From Variovorax sp. DXTD-1 (GTDB taxonomy: Bacteria > Pseudomonadota > Gammaproteobacteria > Burkholderiales > Burkholderiaceae_C): a stretch of DNA of 64,000 bases. Both the position numbers and the translations under genes were made by a program. The notes beneath the pieces were generated by a model. It did no database searches. It worked only from the letters and a program-made list of their open reading frames with translations, and was not told where the DNA came from. Within the stretch, counting starts at the first letter, position 1; each line of letters starts with the position of its first letter. The DNA lies in contig NZ_RWKH01000001.1 of NCBI RefSeq assembly GCF_003984625.1, positions 62,001-126,000 of the forward strand, given 5' to 3'. Shown here piece after piece: positions 47,157 to 56,023 of the stretch.

Positions 47157-47900
47157 CTAAGTGTTTTCCGGCACTGGGGGCTGCTCGGCTTCCGCCGGCG
47201 CTTCCCCGGGCGGATGCGCCCAGCGCCACAGCAGCTCTGCGGCTTCCCCCACGCCCTGCTTCTTGAGGGCGGAAAACAGTTTGACCTCGCCGCCGCCGGC
47301 CTGCAGTCGCGTAATGGACAGCACCTTGGCGCCCTCGCTGCGGGTGAGCTTGTCGGACTTGGTCAGGAGCACGAGGAATTTGAGCCCCTGTTCCACGCGC
47401 GGGCGGATCACATCGAGCAGGATTTCGTCGAGCTCGGTGAGGCCCTGGCGCGGGTCGCACATCAGCACCACGCCGCGCAGGTTTTCGCGCGTCATCAAAT
47501 AGTTGCCCATGACGCGCTGCCAGCGCAGCTTGGCTTCCTTGGGGACCGCGGCATAGCCGTAGCCGGGAAGGTCGGCCAGCACGGCGTCGTCGGCCTTTTG
47601 CTTGCCCACGCCGAACAGGTTGATGTGCTGCGTGCGGCCCGGTGTCTTGGAGGCGAAGGCCAGGCGCGTCTGCTGGGTGAGCGTGTTGATTGCGGTCGAC
47701 TTGCCCGCATTCGAGCGGCCGACGAAGGCGATTTCGGGCAGGTCGAGCGGAGGCAAATGCTCGAGCTGCGGGGCGCTGGTCAGGAAGTGGGCGGTGTGCA
47801 GCCAGCCGAGCGCAACGCGCTCGCGCTCGGCGACAGCGGGGTCCACGGCAGGGGTCGCGCGGGAAGGGGGAGCAGCGTGCTTGCGCGACGGGGTGGTCAT
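47157..47900 (-). CDS. engB: Ribosome-biogenesis GTP-binding protein EngB (YihA/YsxC)
   Basis: The 247-residue GTPase is needed for large-subunit assembly. G1 is GRSNAGKST, G3 is DLPGYGYA and G4 is TKSDK. The N-terminal 30 residues are low-complexity (Ala/Pro/Arg) and the C-terminal tail is Pro/Glu-rich, extending beyond the roughly 200-residue core. It is divergent from the cytochrome c4 gene with 70 bases between; engB next to cytochrome c4 is a conserved gene pair in proteobacteria. Confidence 0.96.
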   Translation of the reverse strand: MTTPSRKHAAPPSRATPAVDPAVAERERVALGWLHTAHFLTSAPQLEHLPPLDLPEIAFVGRSNAGKSTAINTLTQQTRLAFASKTPGRTQHINLFGVGKQKADDAVLADLPGYGYAAVPKEAKLRWQRVMGNYLMTRENLRGVVLMCDPRQGLTELDEILLDVIRPRVEQGLKFLVLLTKSDKLTRSEGAKVLSITRLQAGGGEVKLFSALKKQGVGEAAELLWRWAHPPGEAPAEAEQPPVPENT

Positions 47901-47970
47901 CTATGAGCTTTCGGAACGGGCCGCCATTGTAGAATCGCGGGGTTTTGCGCCAATAAATCGAGCCCCCGAT

Positions 47971-48636
47971 ATGAAGTTGTTTGCCAATTTTCTGCTTGCA
48001 GCCCTCATGGGCGTCGCAGCCAGCGCGAGCCTTGCGGCTGACGAACATGCAGCCGCACCGGCTGCACCCGCCGCGGCCAAGCCGGCCAAGCCCGACCCCG
48101 CCAAGGGCGACGCGGTGTTCAATTCCGCCGCCCAGGCCTGTGCTTCCTGCCACAACGCAGACGGCAACTCGGCCATTGCGGCAAACCCGAAGCTGGCGCA
48201 GCAGCACCCCGAATACATCCTCAAGCAGCTGCAGGACTTCAAGTCCGGCAAGCGCAAGAGCCCGATCATGCAGCCCCTGGCCGCCAAGCTGTCCGACGAA
48301 GACATGCGCAACATCGCGTGGTTCGTGGGCTCCAAGAAGATCAAGCCCGGCTTCTCCAAGGAGAAGGACACCGTGGCGCTGGGCGAAAAGATCTACCGCG
48401 GCGGCATTGCCGACCGCCAGATTCCGGCCTGCGCCGGCTGCCACAGCCCCAACGGCGCCGGCATGCCCGCCCAGTACCCGCGCCTGGGCGGCCAGCACGC
48501 CGACTACACGGTGGCACAGCTTGTTGCCTTCCGGGACAACGTGCGCCAGAACAGCGCCCCCATGACGGGCGTGGCCGCAAAGCTGAACGACCGCGAGATC
48601 AAGGCCGTTGCCGACTACATTGCCGGCCTGCGCTGA
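47971..48636 (+). CDS. Dihaem cytochrome c4
   Basis: The 221-residue periplasmic cytochrome has a signal peptide (MKLFANFLLAALMGVAASAS) and two c-type haem sites, CASCH and CAGCH, in two similar halves, with axial Met candidates in SPIMQPL and SAPMTGV. Cytochrome c4 carries electrons to terminal oxidases. An Ala/Pro/Lys-rich spacer (about residues 25-42) precedes the first haem domain. It is directly upstream of resB and ccsB, whose products would mature it. Confidence 0.95.
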   Translation: MKLFANFLLAALMGVAASASLAADEHAAAPAAPAAAKPAKPDPAKGDAVFNSAAQACASCHNADGNSAIAANPKLAQQHPEYILKQLQDFKSGKRKSPIMQPLAAKLSDEDMRNIAWFVGSKKIKPGFSKEKDTVALGEKIYRGGIADRQIPACAGCHSPNGAGMPAQYPRLGGQHADYTVAQLVAFRDNVRQNSAPMTGVAAKLNDREIKAVADYIAGLR

Positions 48637-48684
48637 CGCCACGCCCTTCAGCGTGAACTAACCGCCGATAAAAAACCCAAACAG

Positions 48685-48725
48685 AGGGCGGGCCGATCCA
48701 GCTGGATGGCCCGCCCTTTGCTTTT
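48685..48725 (+). terminator. Rho-independent terminator after cytochrome c4 gene
   Basis: Ten-base stem AGGGCGGGCC / GGCCCGCCCT (48685-48694 and 48708-48717) with a 13-base loop, followed by a T-rich tract. It separates the cytochrome c4 gene from resB. Confidence 0.88.
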
Positions 48726-48752
48726 TCCTGTTCCTTTCCTCCTCGCCTACCG

Positions 48753-50924
48753 ATGTCTGTCTCCACCCACGGCCTTCGCGTCCATCGCGGCCCGCAAGTG
48801 CTTCGCGCTGCGGTGGAGCTGTTCTCGTCGATGCGGTTTGCGATTGCGCTGCTCACGGTCATCTGCATCGCATCGATCATCGGCACCGTGCTCAAGCAGC
48901 ACGAGCCGATCAACAACTACATCAACCAGTTCGGTCCGTTCTGGGCCGAGCTGTTCCGTGCGGCCAAGCTCGACTCGGTCTACAGCGCCTGGTGGTTCCT
49001 GCTGATCCTGCTGTTCCTGGTGATCAGCACGTCGCTCTGCATTGCGCGCAACACGCCGCGCATTTTTGTGGACCTGAAGACCTTCAAGGAAAACATCCGC
49101 GCGCAGAGTCTCAAGGCCTTTGGCCATCGCGCTGAAAACCAGCTTGCCGAGGAGCCCGCCGCGGCGGCCAACCGCATCGGCCAACTGCTGGTGAGCGGCG
49201 GCTGGAAGGTCAAGCTGCAGCAGCGCGAGGCCGTGGAAGGCCAGTCCGGCGCCGGCTGGATGGTCGCGGCCCGTGCGGGCGGCGCCCACAAGCTGGGCTA
49301 CATCGCCGCGCACAGCGCCATCGTGCTGGTGTGCATCGGCGGCCTGCTCGACGGCGACCTGGTGGTGCGTGCCCAGACCTGGTTCAACGGCAAGAGCGTG
49401 TTCACCGGCGGCGGCATGATTGCCGACGTGCCGCCGCAGCACCGGTTGTCGCCTCGCAACCCAACCTTCCGCGGCAACATCCTGGTGCCCGAAGGCGGGC
49501 AGGGCAGCGTGGCCATCCTGCAGCAGTCCGACGGCGTGCTGCTGCAGGAGCTGCCGTTCTCGATCGAGCTCAAGAAGTTCATCGTCGACTATTACTCGAC
49601 CGGCATGCCCAAGCTGTTTGCAAGCGAGGTGGTGCTGCACGACCGCGAGACCGGTGCCCAGGTGCCCGCGCGTATCGAGGTCAATCATCCGGCCAGCTAC
49701 AAGGGCGTGGAAATCTACCAGTCGAGCTTCGACGACGGCGGCTCCAAGGTGAAGCTCAAGGCAGTGCCGATGGCCGCCGCCGCCAAGCCCTTCGAGGTCG
49801 ATGGCGTCATCGGCGGGCCGAGCACCGAAATTACCAACGGCAAGGAAAAGCTCACGCTCGAATATGCGGCGCTGCGCGTGATCAACGTCGAGAATTTTGC
49901 CGACGGTGGTGCCATGGGCAGCGGCGCCGACGTGCGCAAGGTCGACCTGCGCCACGACATCGAATCGCGCCTGGGCGCCGCCAACAAGACCACCAAGCCG
50001 AAGGTGCTGCGCAACATCGGCCCGAGCATCGGCTACAAGCTGCGGGATGCCGCCGGCCAGGCGCGCGAGTACCAGAACTACATGGTGCCGGTCGACACCG
50101 GCGACGGCCAGCCGGTGTTCCTGCTCGGCATGCGCGAAAAGCCCGAAGAGCCGTTCCGCTATCTTCGCGTGCCGGCCGACGAGCAGGGCAGCATGGACAG
50201 CTTCGTGCGCATGCGCGCTTTGCTGGCCGACGCCGACACCCGCGCGCGTGCCGTCGAGCGCTACGTCGCCAAGGCCGTCGATCCGAAGCGGCCTGAAATG
50301 GCCGAGCAACTGAGCGTGTCGGCTGCGCGTGCACTCGCGCTCTTTGCCGGCAGCGAGCGGGCGAAGGCCGACGCCAGCACGCAGGGCGGCTGGCAGGCCA
50401 TTGCGGAATTCATGGAAGCCAACGTGCCCGAGCCCGAGCGCGAACGTGCCGGCGCCGTACTGGTGCGCATCTTGAACGACGTGCTGTTCGAACTGCTCAA
50501 TCTCAGCCGCGAAAGCGCGGGGCTCGCGGCCTTGCCGCGCGACGACAAGGCGCAGGCTTTTCTCACGCAGGCGGTGCTGGCCATCAGCGACGCGCATTTC
50601 TATCCGGCGCCGGTCGCAATGATGATGACCGACTTCACCCAGGTGCAGGCCAGCGTGTTCCAGGTGGCGCGCGCGCCCGGAAAGAACGTGGTCTATCTGG
50701 GCTGCCTGTTGCTGATCGTCGGAATTTTTGCCATGCTGTACGTGCGCGAACGCCGGCTCTGGGTATGGCTGACACCCGCCGGCGCAAGCGCAGGAGACAA
50801 CACCACCACGGCTGCCACGATGGCCTTCTCGGTCAATCGCAAGACGATTGACAGCGATCGCGAGTTCGAGCACCTCAAGCACAAGCTGCTTGCCCTGAAA
50901 AACGAAGGAACGGCGTCGCCATGA
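48753..50924 (+). CDS. resB: Cytochrome c biogenesis protein ResB
   Basis: The 723-residue inner-membrane protein forms the system II cytochrome c synthetase with CcsB/CcsA. Hydrophobic helices are seen near residues 29-47 (FAIALLTVICIASIIGTVL), 80-97, 190-205 and 645-665, with a large periplasmic region between. It contains the ResB start FSSMRFAIALLT and the short NPxF-like segment. It is co-transcribed with ccsB (four-base overlap). No CcdA/ResA partner lies in the window. Confidence 0.95.
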   Translation: MSVSTHGLRVHRGPQVLRAAVELFSSMRFAIALLTVICIASIIGTVLKQHEPINNYINQFGPFWAELFRAAKLDSVYSAWWFLLILLFLVISTSLCIARNTPRIFVDLKTFKENIRAQSLKAFGHRAENQLAEEPAAAANRIGQLLVSGGWKVKLQQREAVEGQSGAGWMVAARAGGAHKLGYIAAHSAIVLVCIGGLLDGDLVVRAQTWFNGKSVFTGGGMIADVPPQHRLSPRNPTFRGNILVPEGGQGSVAILQQSDGVLLQELPFSIELKKFIVDYYSTGMPKLFASEVVLHDRETGAQVPARIEVNHPASYKGVEIYQSSFDDGGSKVKLKAVPMAAAAKPFEVDGVIGGPSTEITNGKEKLTLEYAALRVINVENFADGGAMGSGADVRKVDLRHDIESRLGAANKTTKPKVLRNIGPSIGYKLRDAAGQAREYQNYMVPVDTGDGQPVFLLGMREKPEEPFRYLRVPADEQGSMDSFVRMRALLADADTRARAVERYVAKAVDPKRPEMAEQLSVSAARALALFAGSERAKADASTQGGWQAIAEFMEANVPEPERERAGAVLVRILNDVLFELLNLSRESAGLAALPRDDKAQAFLTQAVLAISDAHFYPAPVAMMMTDFTQVQASVFQVARAPGKNVVYLGCLLLIVGIFAMLYVRERRLWVWLTPAGASAGDNTTTAATMAFSVNRKTIDSDREFEHLKHKLLALKNEGTASP

Positions 50925-52237
50925 ACACCACCACCCTCACGCTCAATGAAAGCTGGTTTTCGCGCCGCAACCTGTTCGACTGGGTTTTCGCGGCACTGGT
51001 GCTTGCAGGCGGCCTTTTTGCCTTTGTGCGGTATGCGGGTTCGATGGACTCGTACGAGAAGCCGATCCTCATCGCCGCAATGGTTTCCGTCATTGCGATC
51101 GGCTGGTTCTGGCGGCCGCTGCGGGTGCTCGCCATCCTAGTGGCGGCGGCCTCGCTGCTGGCCATCGGCTCCTACCAGGGCGACCTGGCGCGCGCGGACA
51201 CGGTGTTCTGGCTCAAGTATTTCCTGTCGAGCCAGTCGGCCATTCTCTGGATGAGCGTGCTGTTCTTCATGAGCACGCTGTTCTACTGGCTCGGTTTCTT
51301 CGGCGGCAAGCAGGGCGACACCTTCGAACTCATCGGCTCGCGCCTCACATGGGCCGCCATTGCCATGGCGCTCATCGGCACCATGGTGCGCTGGTACGAA
51401 AGCCACCTGATCGGGCCGGACATCGGGCACATCCCGGTCAGCAACCTGTACGAAGTGTTCGTGCTGTTCTGCTGGCTCACCGCGGCCTTCTACCTGTACT
51501 TCGAAGCGCGCTATGGCACCCGCGCGCTCGGCGCGTTCGTCATGCTGGTGGTGAGCGCAGCGGTGGGCTTCCTGCTCTGGTACACGCTGGTGCGCAATGC
51601 CCACGAGATCCAGCCGCTGGTGCCAGCGCTACAGAGCTGGTGGATGAAGCTTCATGTGCCAGCCAACTTCATCGGCTACGGCACCTTCGCGCTTGCGGCC
51701 ATGGTGGCCTTCGCCTACCTGGTGAAGGAGCAGGCGGGCGAAACCCGCTGGTACAAGCTCACGCCGATCTGGCTTTTGGGCGTGGCGCTGTGCTTTGTGC
51801 CGGTGGCATTCCGCCAGCGCGTGCAAGAGGCCGGCGGCAGCTACTGGGTGATCTATGCAGGCATCTCCGCACTCATCGCTGCGGGCATTCTGCTGGGCCG
51901 CAAGCGCATCGCGGCAAGGCTGCCCGCCAACGAGGTGCTCGACGACGTGATGTACAAGTCGATCACGGTCGGCTTTGCCTTCTTCACCATTGCCACCGTG
52001 TTGGGCGCCTTGTGGGCGGCCGACGCCTGGGGCGGCTACTGGAGCTGGGATCCGAAGGAGACCTGGGCGCTGATTGTCTGGCTCAACTACGCGGCCTGGC
52101 TGCACATGCGGCTGGTCAAGGGTTTGCGCGGCACCGTGGCGGCCTGGTGGGCGTTGGCTGGCCTGGCGGTCACCACCTTTGCTTTCCTGGGCGTGAACAT
52201 GTTCCTGAGCGGACTGCACAGTTACGGCACTTTGTAG
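50921..52237 (+). CDS. ccsB: Cytochrome c biogenesis protein CcsB (CcsA/ResC family)
   Basis: The 438-residue haem-handling protein has about eight transmembrane helices. The tryptophan-rich WWD-type signature is WGGYWSWDPKETWALIVW (about residues 370-387), which presents haem to apocytochrome in the periplasm. Conserved His ligands are in IGHIPVSNLYE and AAWLHMRLVKG. It overlaps resB by four bases. Confidence 0.96.
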   Translation: MNTTTLTLNESWFSRRNLFDWVFAALVLAGGLFAFVRYAGSMDSYEKPILIAAMVSVIAIGWFWRPLRVLAILVAAASLLAIGSYQGDLARADTVFWLKYFLSSQSAILWMSVLFFMSTLFYWLGFFGGKQGDTFELIGSRLTWAAIAMALIGTMVRWYESHLIGPDIGHIPVSNLYEVFVLFCWLTAAFYLYFEARYGTRALGAFVMLVVSAAVGFLLWYTLVRNAHEIQPLVPALQSWWMKLHVPANFIGYGTFALAAMVAFAYLVKEQAGETRWYKLTPIWLLGVALCFVPVAFRQRVQEAGGSYWVIYAGISALIAAGILLGRKRIAARLPANEVLDDVMYKSITVGFAFFTIATVLGALWAADAWGGYWSWDPKETWALIVWLNYAAWLHMRLVKGLRGTVAAWWALAGLAVTTFAFLGVNMFLSGLHSYGTL

Positions 52238-52355
52238 CCCCGGGCCGCCGGCTTTTCGCGAAGAATGGAATCCACGCGCAGCGATTGTGCGTAACCGAAT
52301 CAGGGAATTGCTCGAACTACCCTGAGCACAACGATTCACGCGAAAGGCCACCACC

Positions 52356-53366
<1,011 letters not shown>

Positions 53367-53394
53367 GCCGGCACGGCCACTCAGCCTTCGCGCC

Positions 53395-54069
53395 ATGAAC
53401 AAGCTGCTCATGCATCCGGCGGCCAAGCCGGTGATCTTTTTGCTGTGCCTGCTGCCGTTCGCGTGGCTGACCTACGGCGCATTCACCGACGGGCTGGGTG
53501 CGAACCCGGCCGAGTTTTTGATCCGCGCCACGGGCGACTGGACCTTGCGCTTCATCTGCATCGTTCTGGCCGTGACGCCGCTGCGCGTGATCACCAAGGC
53601 CAACGCGCTCGCGCGCTTTCGCCGCATGCTGGGGCTGTTCGCGTATTTCTATGTGGTGCTGCACCTGCTGTGCTACAGCTGGTTCGACATGGGCTTCGAG
53701 TGGGCCGAAATCGCCAAGGACATTGCCAAGCGGCCATTCATCCTGGTGGGGTTCTCCGCCTTCGTGCTGCTGACGCCGCTGGCTGCCACTTCGTTCAACC
53801 GCGCGATCAAGGCACTGGGCGCCAAGCGCTGGCAAATGCTGCACAAGCTGGTCTACCTGATCGCCGGCCTCGGCCTGCTGCACTTCTTCTGGATGCGCGC
53901 GGGCAAGAACAACTTCGCAGAGGTGTTCGTCTACGCGGCAATCGTCGCGGTGCTGCTGGGGTGGCGCGTGTGGAACTACGCGAGCAAGCGCAAGCCGAAG
54001 CCCTTGGCGGGCGCTCGCGGCGGCAGTAGCAGCAACGAGAAGTCGCTGGGCCGCAGCAGCGCCGGCTGA
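53395..54069 (+). CDS. msrQ: Haem-binding membrane subunit MsrQ
   Basis: The 224-residue protein has about six transmembrane helices of the ferric-reductase-like fold and passes electrons from quinones to MsrP. Haem-ligand His candidates lie in VLHLLCYSWFD, MLHKLVYLIAG and LLHFFWMRAGKNN. The C-terminal tail after about residue 200 is Lys/Ser/Gly-rich and cytoplasmic. It follows msrP in one operon and converges on lysA. Confidence 0.95.
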   Translation: MNKLLMHPAAKPVIFLLCLLPFAWLTYGAFTDGLGANPAEFLIRATGDWTLRFICIVLAVTPLRVITKANALARFRRMLGLFAYFYVVLHLLCYSWFDMGFEWAEIAKDIAKRPFILVGFSAFVLLTPLAATSFNRAIKALGAKRWQMLHKLVYLIAGLGLLHFFWMRAGKNNFAEVFVYAAIVAVLLGWRVWNYASKRKPKPLAGARGGSSSNEKSLGRSSAG

Positions 54070-54105
54070 CGCGTTGGTCGGCGCGCCCCCGGCGGCTGCG
54101 ACGGA

Positions 54106-55392
54106 TCAGCCCTCGATCCGCTCGCTGCGCAGCTGGTCTTCCATCGTCTCGCGGCGGCGGATCAGCGTGGCGCTCTGGCCGCTCACCAGCACTTCGGCGG
54201 CGCGGCCTCGCGTGTTGTAGTTGCTGGCCATGCTCATGCAATAGGCGCCTGCCGACAGCACCCCCAGCAGGTCGCCGGACACCACGTTGAGCGCACGGTC
54301 GCGGCCGATCCAGTCGCCGCTTTCGCAAACCGGGCCGACCACGTCGTAGACCGGCGCGCTGCCGGCACGGATGCGCAGCGGCACGATCTGCTGGAACGCC
54401 TGGTACATCGCCGGCCGCGGCAGGTCGTTCATTGCCGCATCGACGATGCAGAAGTTCTTGTCTTCGCCCGGTTTGGTGTAGAGCACTTCGGTCACGCACA
54501 CGCCTGCATTGCCGACCAGCGAACGGCCCGGCTCGATGACCAGCTTGCGCCGTCCGAAGCCGCGGGCGTCGAGCCGCGCGAGCAGTTGCTGCCAGAGCGC
54601 ATCGGCCCTGGGCGGCACTTCGCCGTTGTAGTCGATGCCCAAGCCGCCGCCGAAGTCCAGGTGATGAATCGGCACGCCGGCCGCTTCGATGGCTTCGACC
54701 AGGTCGAGTATCCGGTCGCAGGCATCCAGATAGGGCGAGGCTTCGGTGATCTGCGAGCCGATGTGGCAGTCGATGCCCACCACCTCGAGTCCCGGCAGCC
54801 TGGCGGCGTGGCGATAGGCCTCGACCGCGCGGTCGTGGGCGATGCCGAACTTGTTGCCCTTGAGCCCGGTGGAAATATAGGGGTGCGTCTTGGGATCGAC
54901 GTTGGGATTGATGCGGATGCTGATGGGCGCGCGGCGCCCCTCGGCCAGTGCCACTTCGTTGAGCACGTCGAGCTCGGCTTCGCTCTCCACGTTGAAGCAG
55001 GCAATGCCGGCCGCGAGCGCCTGCCGCATTTCGGCGCGGGTCTTGCCCACGCCCGAGAAGATGATCTTTGCCGGATCGGCGCCCACGGCCAGCACACGGC
55101 CCAGCTCGCCGCCCGAAACAATGTCGAACCCGCAGCCCGCCTCGGCGAATACGCGCAGCACGCCGAGTGATGAGTTCGCCTTCATCGCGTAGCAGATCAG
55201 GGCTTCGCGGCCCTCGAAGCCGCGCTGGTAGGCTGCCAGCGCGTCCAGCATCCATTGCTTCGAATAGACGAACAAGGGGGTGCCGTGTTCGCGGGCGAGG
55301 GCGTCGAGGCTCAAACCCTCGACGTGGAGCGCGCCGTCGCGATGCGCGATGTGCGGATGGCCGGGAAGGAGAGGAAGAGGGGCGTTCGTCAC
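54106..55392 (-). CDS. lysA: Diaminopimelate decarboxylase
   Basis: LysA makes L-lysine by decarboxylating meso-diaminopimelate. The 428-residue PLP enzyme has the cofactor Lys in ALICYAMKANSSLGVLR (about residues 52-68), HIGSQI, the phosphate-binding glycine loop GGGLGIDY, and the dimer-interface VCESGDWI. It is preceded by the small lipoprotein gene lptM with overlapping stop and start codons, as in many proteobacteria. Confidence 0.97.
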   Translation of the reverse strand: MTNAPLPLLPGHPHIAHRDGALHVEGLSLDALAREHGTPLFVYSKQWMLDALAAYQRGFEGREALICYAMKANSSLGVLRVFAEAGCGFDIVSGGELGRVLAVGADPAKIIFSGVGKTRAEMRQALAAGIACFNVESEAELDVLNEVALAEGRRAPISIRINPNVDPKTHPYISTGLKGNKFGIAHDRAVEAYRHAARLPGLEVVGIDCHIGSQITEASPYLDACDRILDLVEAIEAAGVPIHHLDFGGGLGIDYNGEVPPRADALWQQLLARLDARGFGRRKLVIEPGRSLVGNAGVCVTEVLYTKPGEDKNFCIVDAAMNDLPRPAMYQAFQQIVPLRIRAGSAPVYDVVGPVCESGDWIGRDRALNVVSGDLLGVLSAGAYCMSMASNYNTRGRAAEVLVSGQSATLIRRRETMEDQLRSERIEG

Positions 55393-55667
55393 TTCGGCAC
55401 TCCAGGGCTGGTGGCATTGCCGGTTGCGGCAGCCGGCGCGCTGCTGGCCGCGGCGGGCTTGGGCGCTGCTTCAGCGTCTGCAGCGCGCGAGCCGCCGGGT
55501 GTGAGCAACTGCGGCAGCGTGGCACGCTGCGCGGCCGCCGGATCGGTTGGCAGATAGAGCGGCCCACGCTGCCCGCAAGCGCCCAGGGCGCCCGCCACCG
55601 CAGCCAGGCAGACCATGAGCGCAGCGCGGCTGGAGGCGCTCACTAGAATTTGACGAACATTCAACAT
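55389..55667 (-). CDS. lptM: LPS-transport-associated lipoprotein LptM (YifL-like)
   Basis: This 92-residue lipoprotein has a signal sequence ([16 protein letters not shown], lipid-modified Cys about 31) followed by GQRGPLYLP, the conserved LptM/YifL motif. LptM helps the LptD/LptE outer-membrane complex mature. The C-terminal half is Ala/Pro-rich low complexity. The ATG at 55667 fits; upstream residues would fall in the cyaY gene. It is divergent from cyaY with 12 bases between the start codons. Confidence 0.9.
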   Translation of the reverse strand: MLNVRQILVSASSRAALMVCLAAVAGALGACGQRGPLYLPTDPAAAQRATLPQLLTPGGSRAADAEAAPKPAAASSAPAAATGNATSPGVPK

Positions 55668-55679
55668 AACGAAATTGTA

Positions 55680-56012
55680 ATGACCGACTCCGAATACATG
55701 GACCGCGCCGAAGCCGCGCTCGCCGCCATCGAGCAAGGTTGCGACCGCATCAACGATGCAACCGACGCCGACATCGACAACCAGCGGGTGGGCGGGATGA
55801 TCACGATTTCATTCAAGAATGGCAGCCAGTTGATCGTGAACCTGCAGAAACCGCTGCAGGAAATCTGGCTGGCTGCGCGCTCCGGCGGCTATCACTACCG
55901 CTTTGACGGCAAGGCCTGGGTCGACACCAAGACCGGCGAGGAATTCTTCGGCAACCTGTCGCGCGAGGCGAGCCTGCAAGCCGGGCAGCCGCTGGAGTTT
56001 GCGGCCGCCTGA
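55680..56012 (+). CDS. cyaY: Frataxin-like iron-binding protein CyaY
   Basis: The 110-residue frataxin homologue binds iron through acidic residues in its first helix ([20 protein letters not shown]) and regulates Fe-S cluster assembly. The conserved core is [34 protein letters not shown] and a C-terminal FGNLS segment. Its start codon is only 12 bases from the lptM start on the other strand, so its promoter must lie within lptM or lptM's within cyaY. Confidence 0.96.
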   Translation: MTDSEYMDRAEAALAAIEQGCDRINDATDADIDNQRVGGMITISFKNGSQLIVNLQKPLQEIWLAARSGGYHYRFDGKAWVDTKTGEEFFGNLSREASLQAGQPLEFAAA

Positions 56013-56023
56013 CCTTGTTCGCC

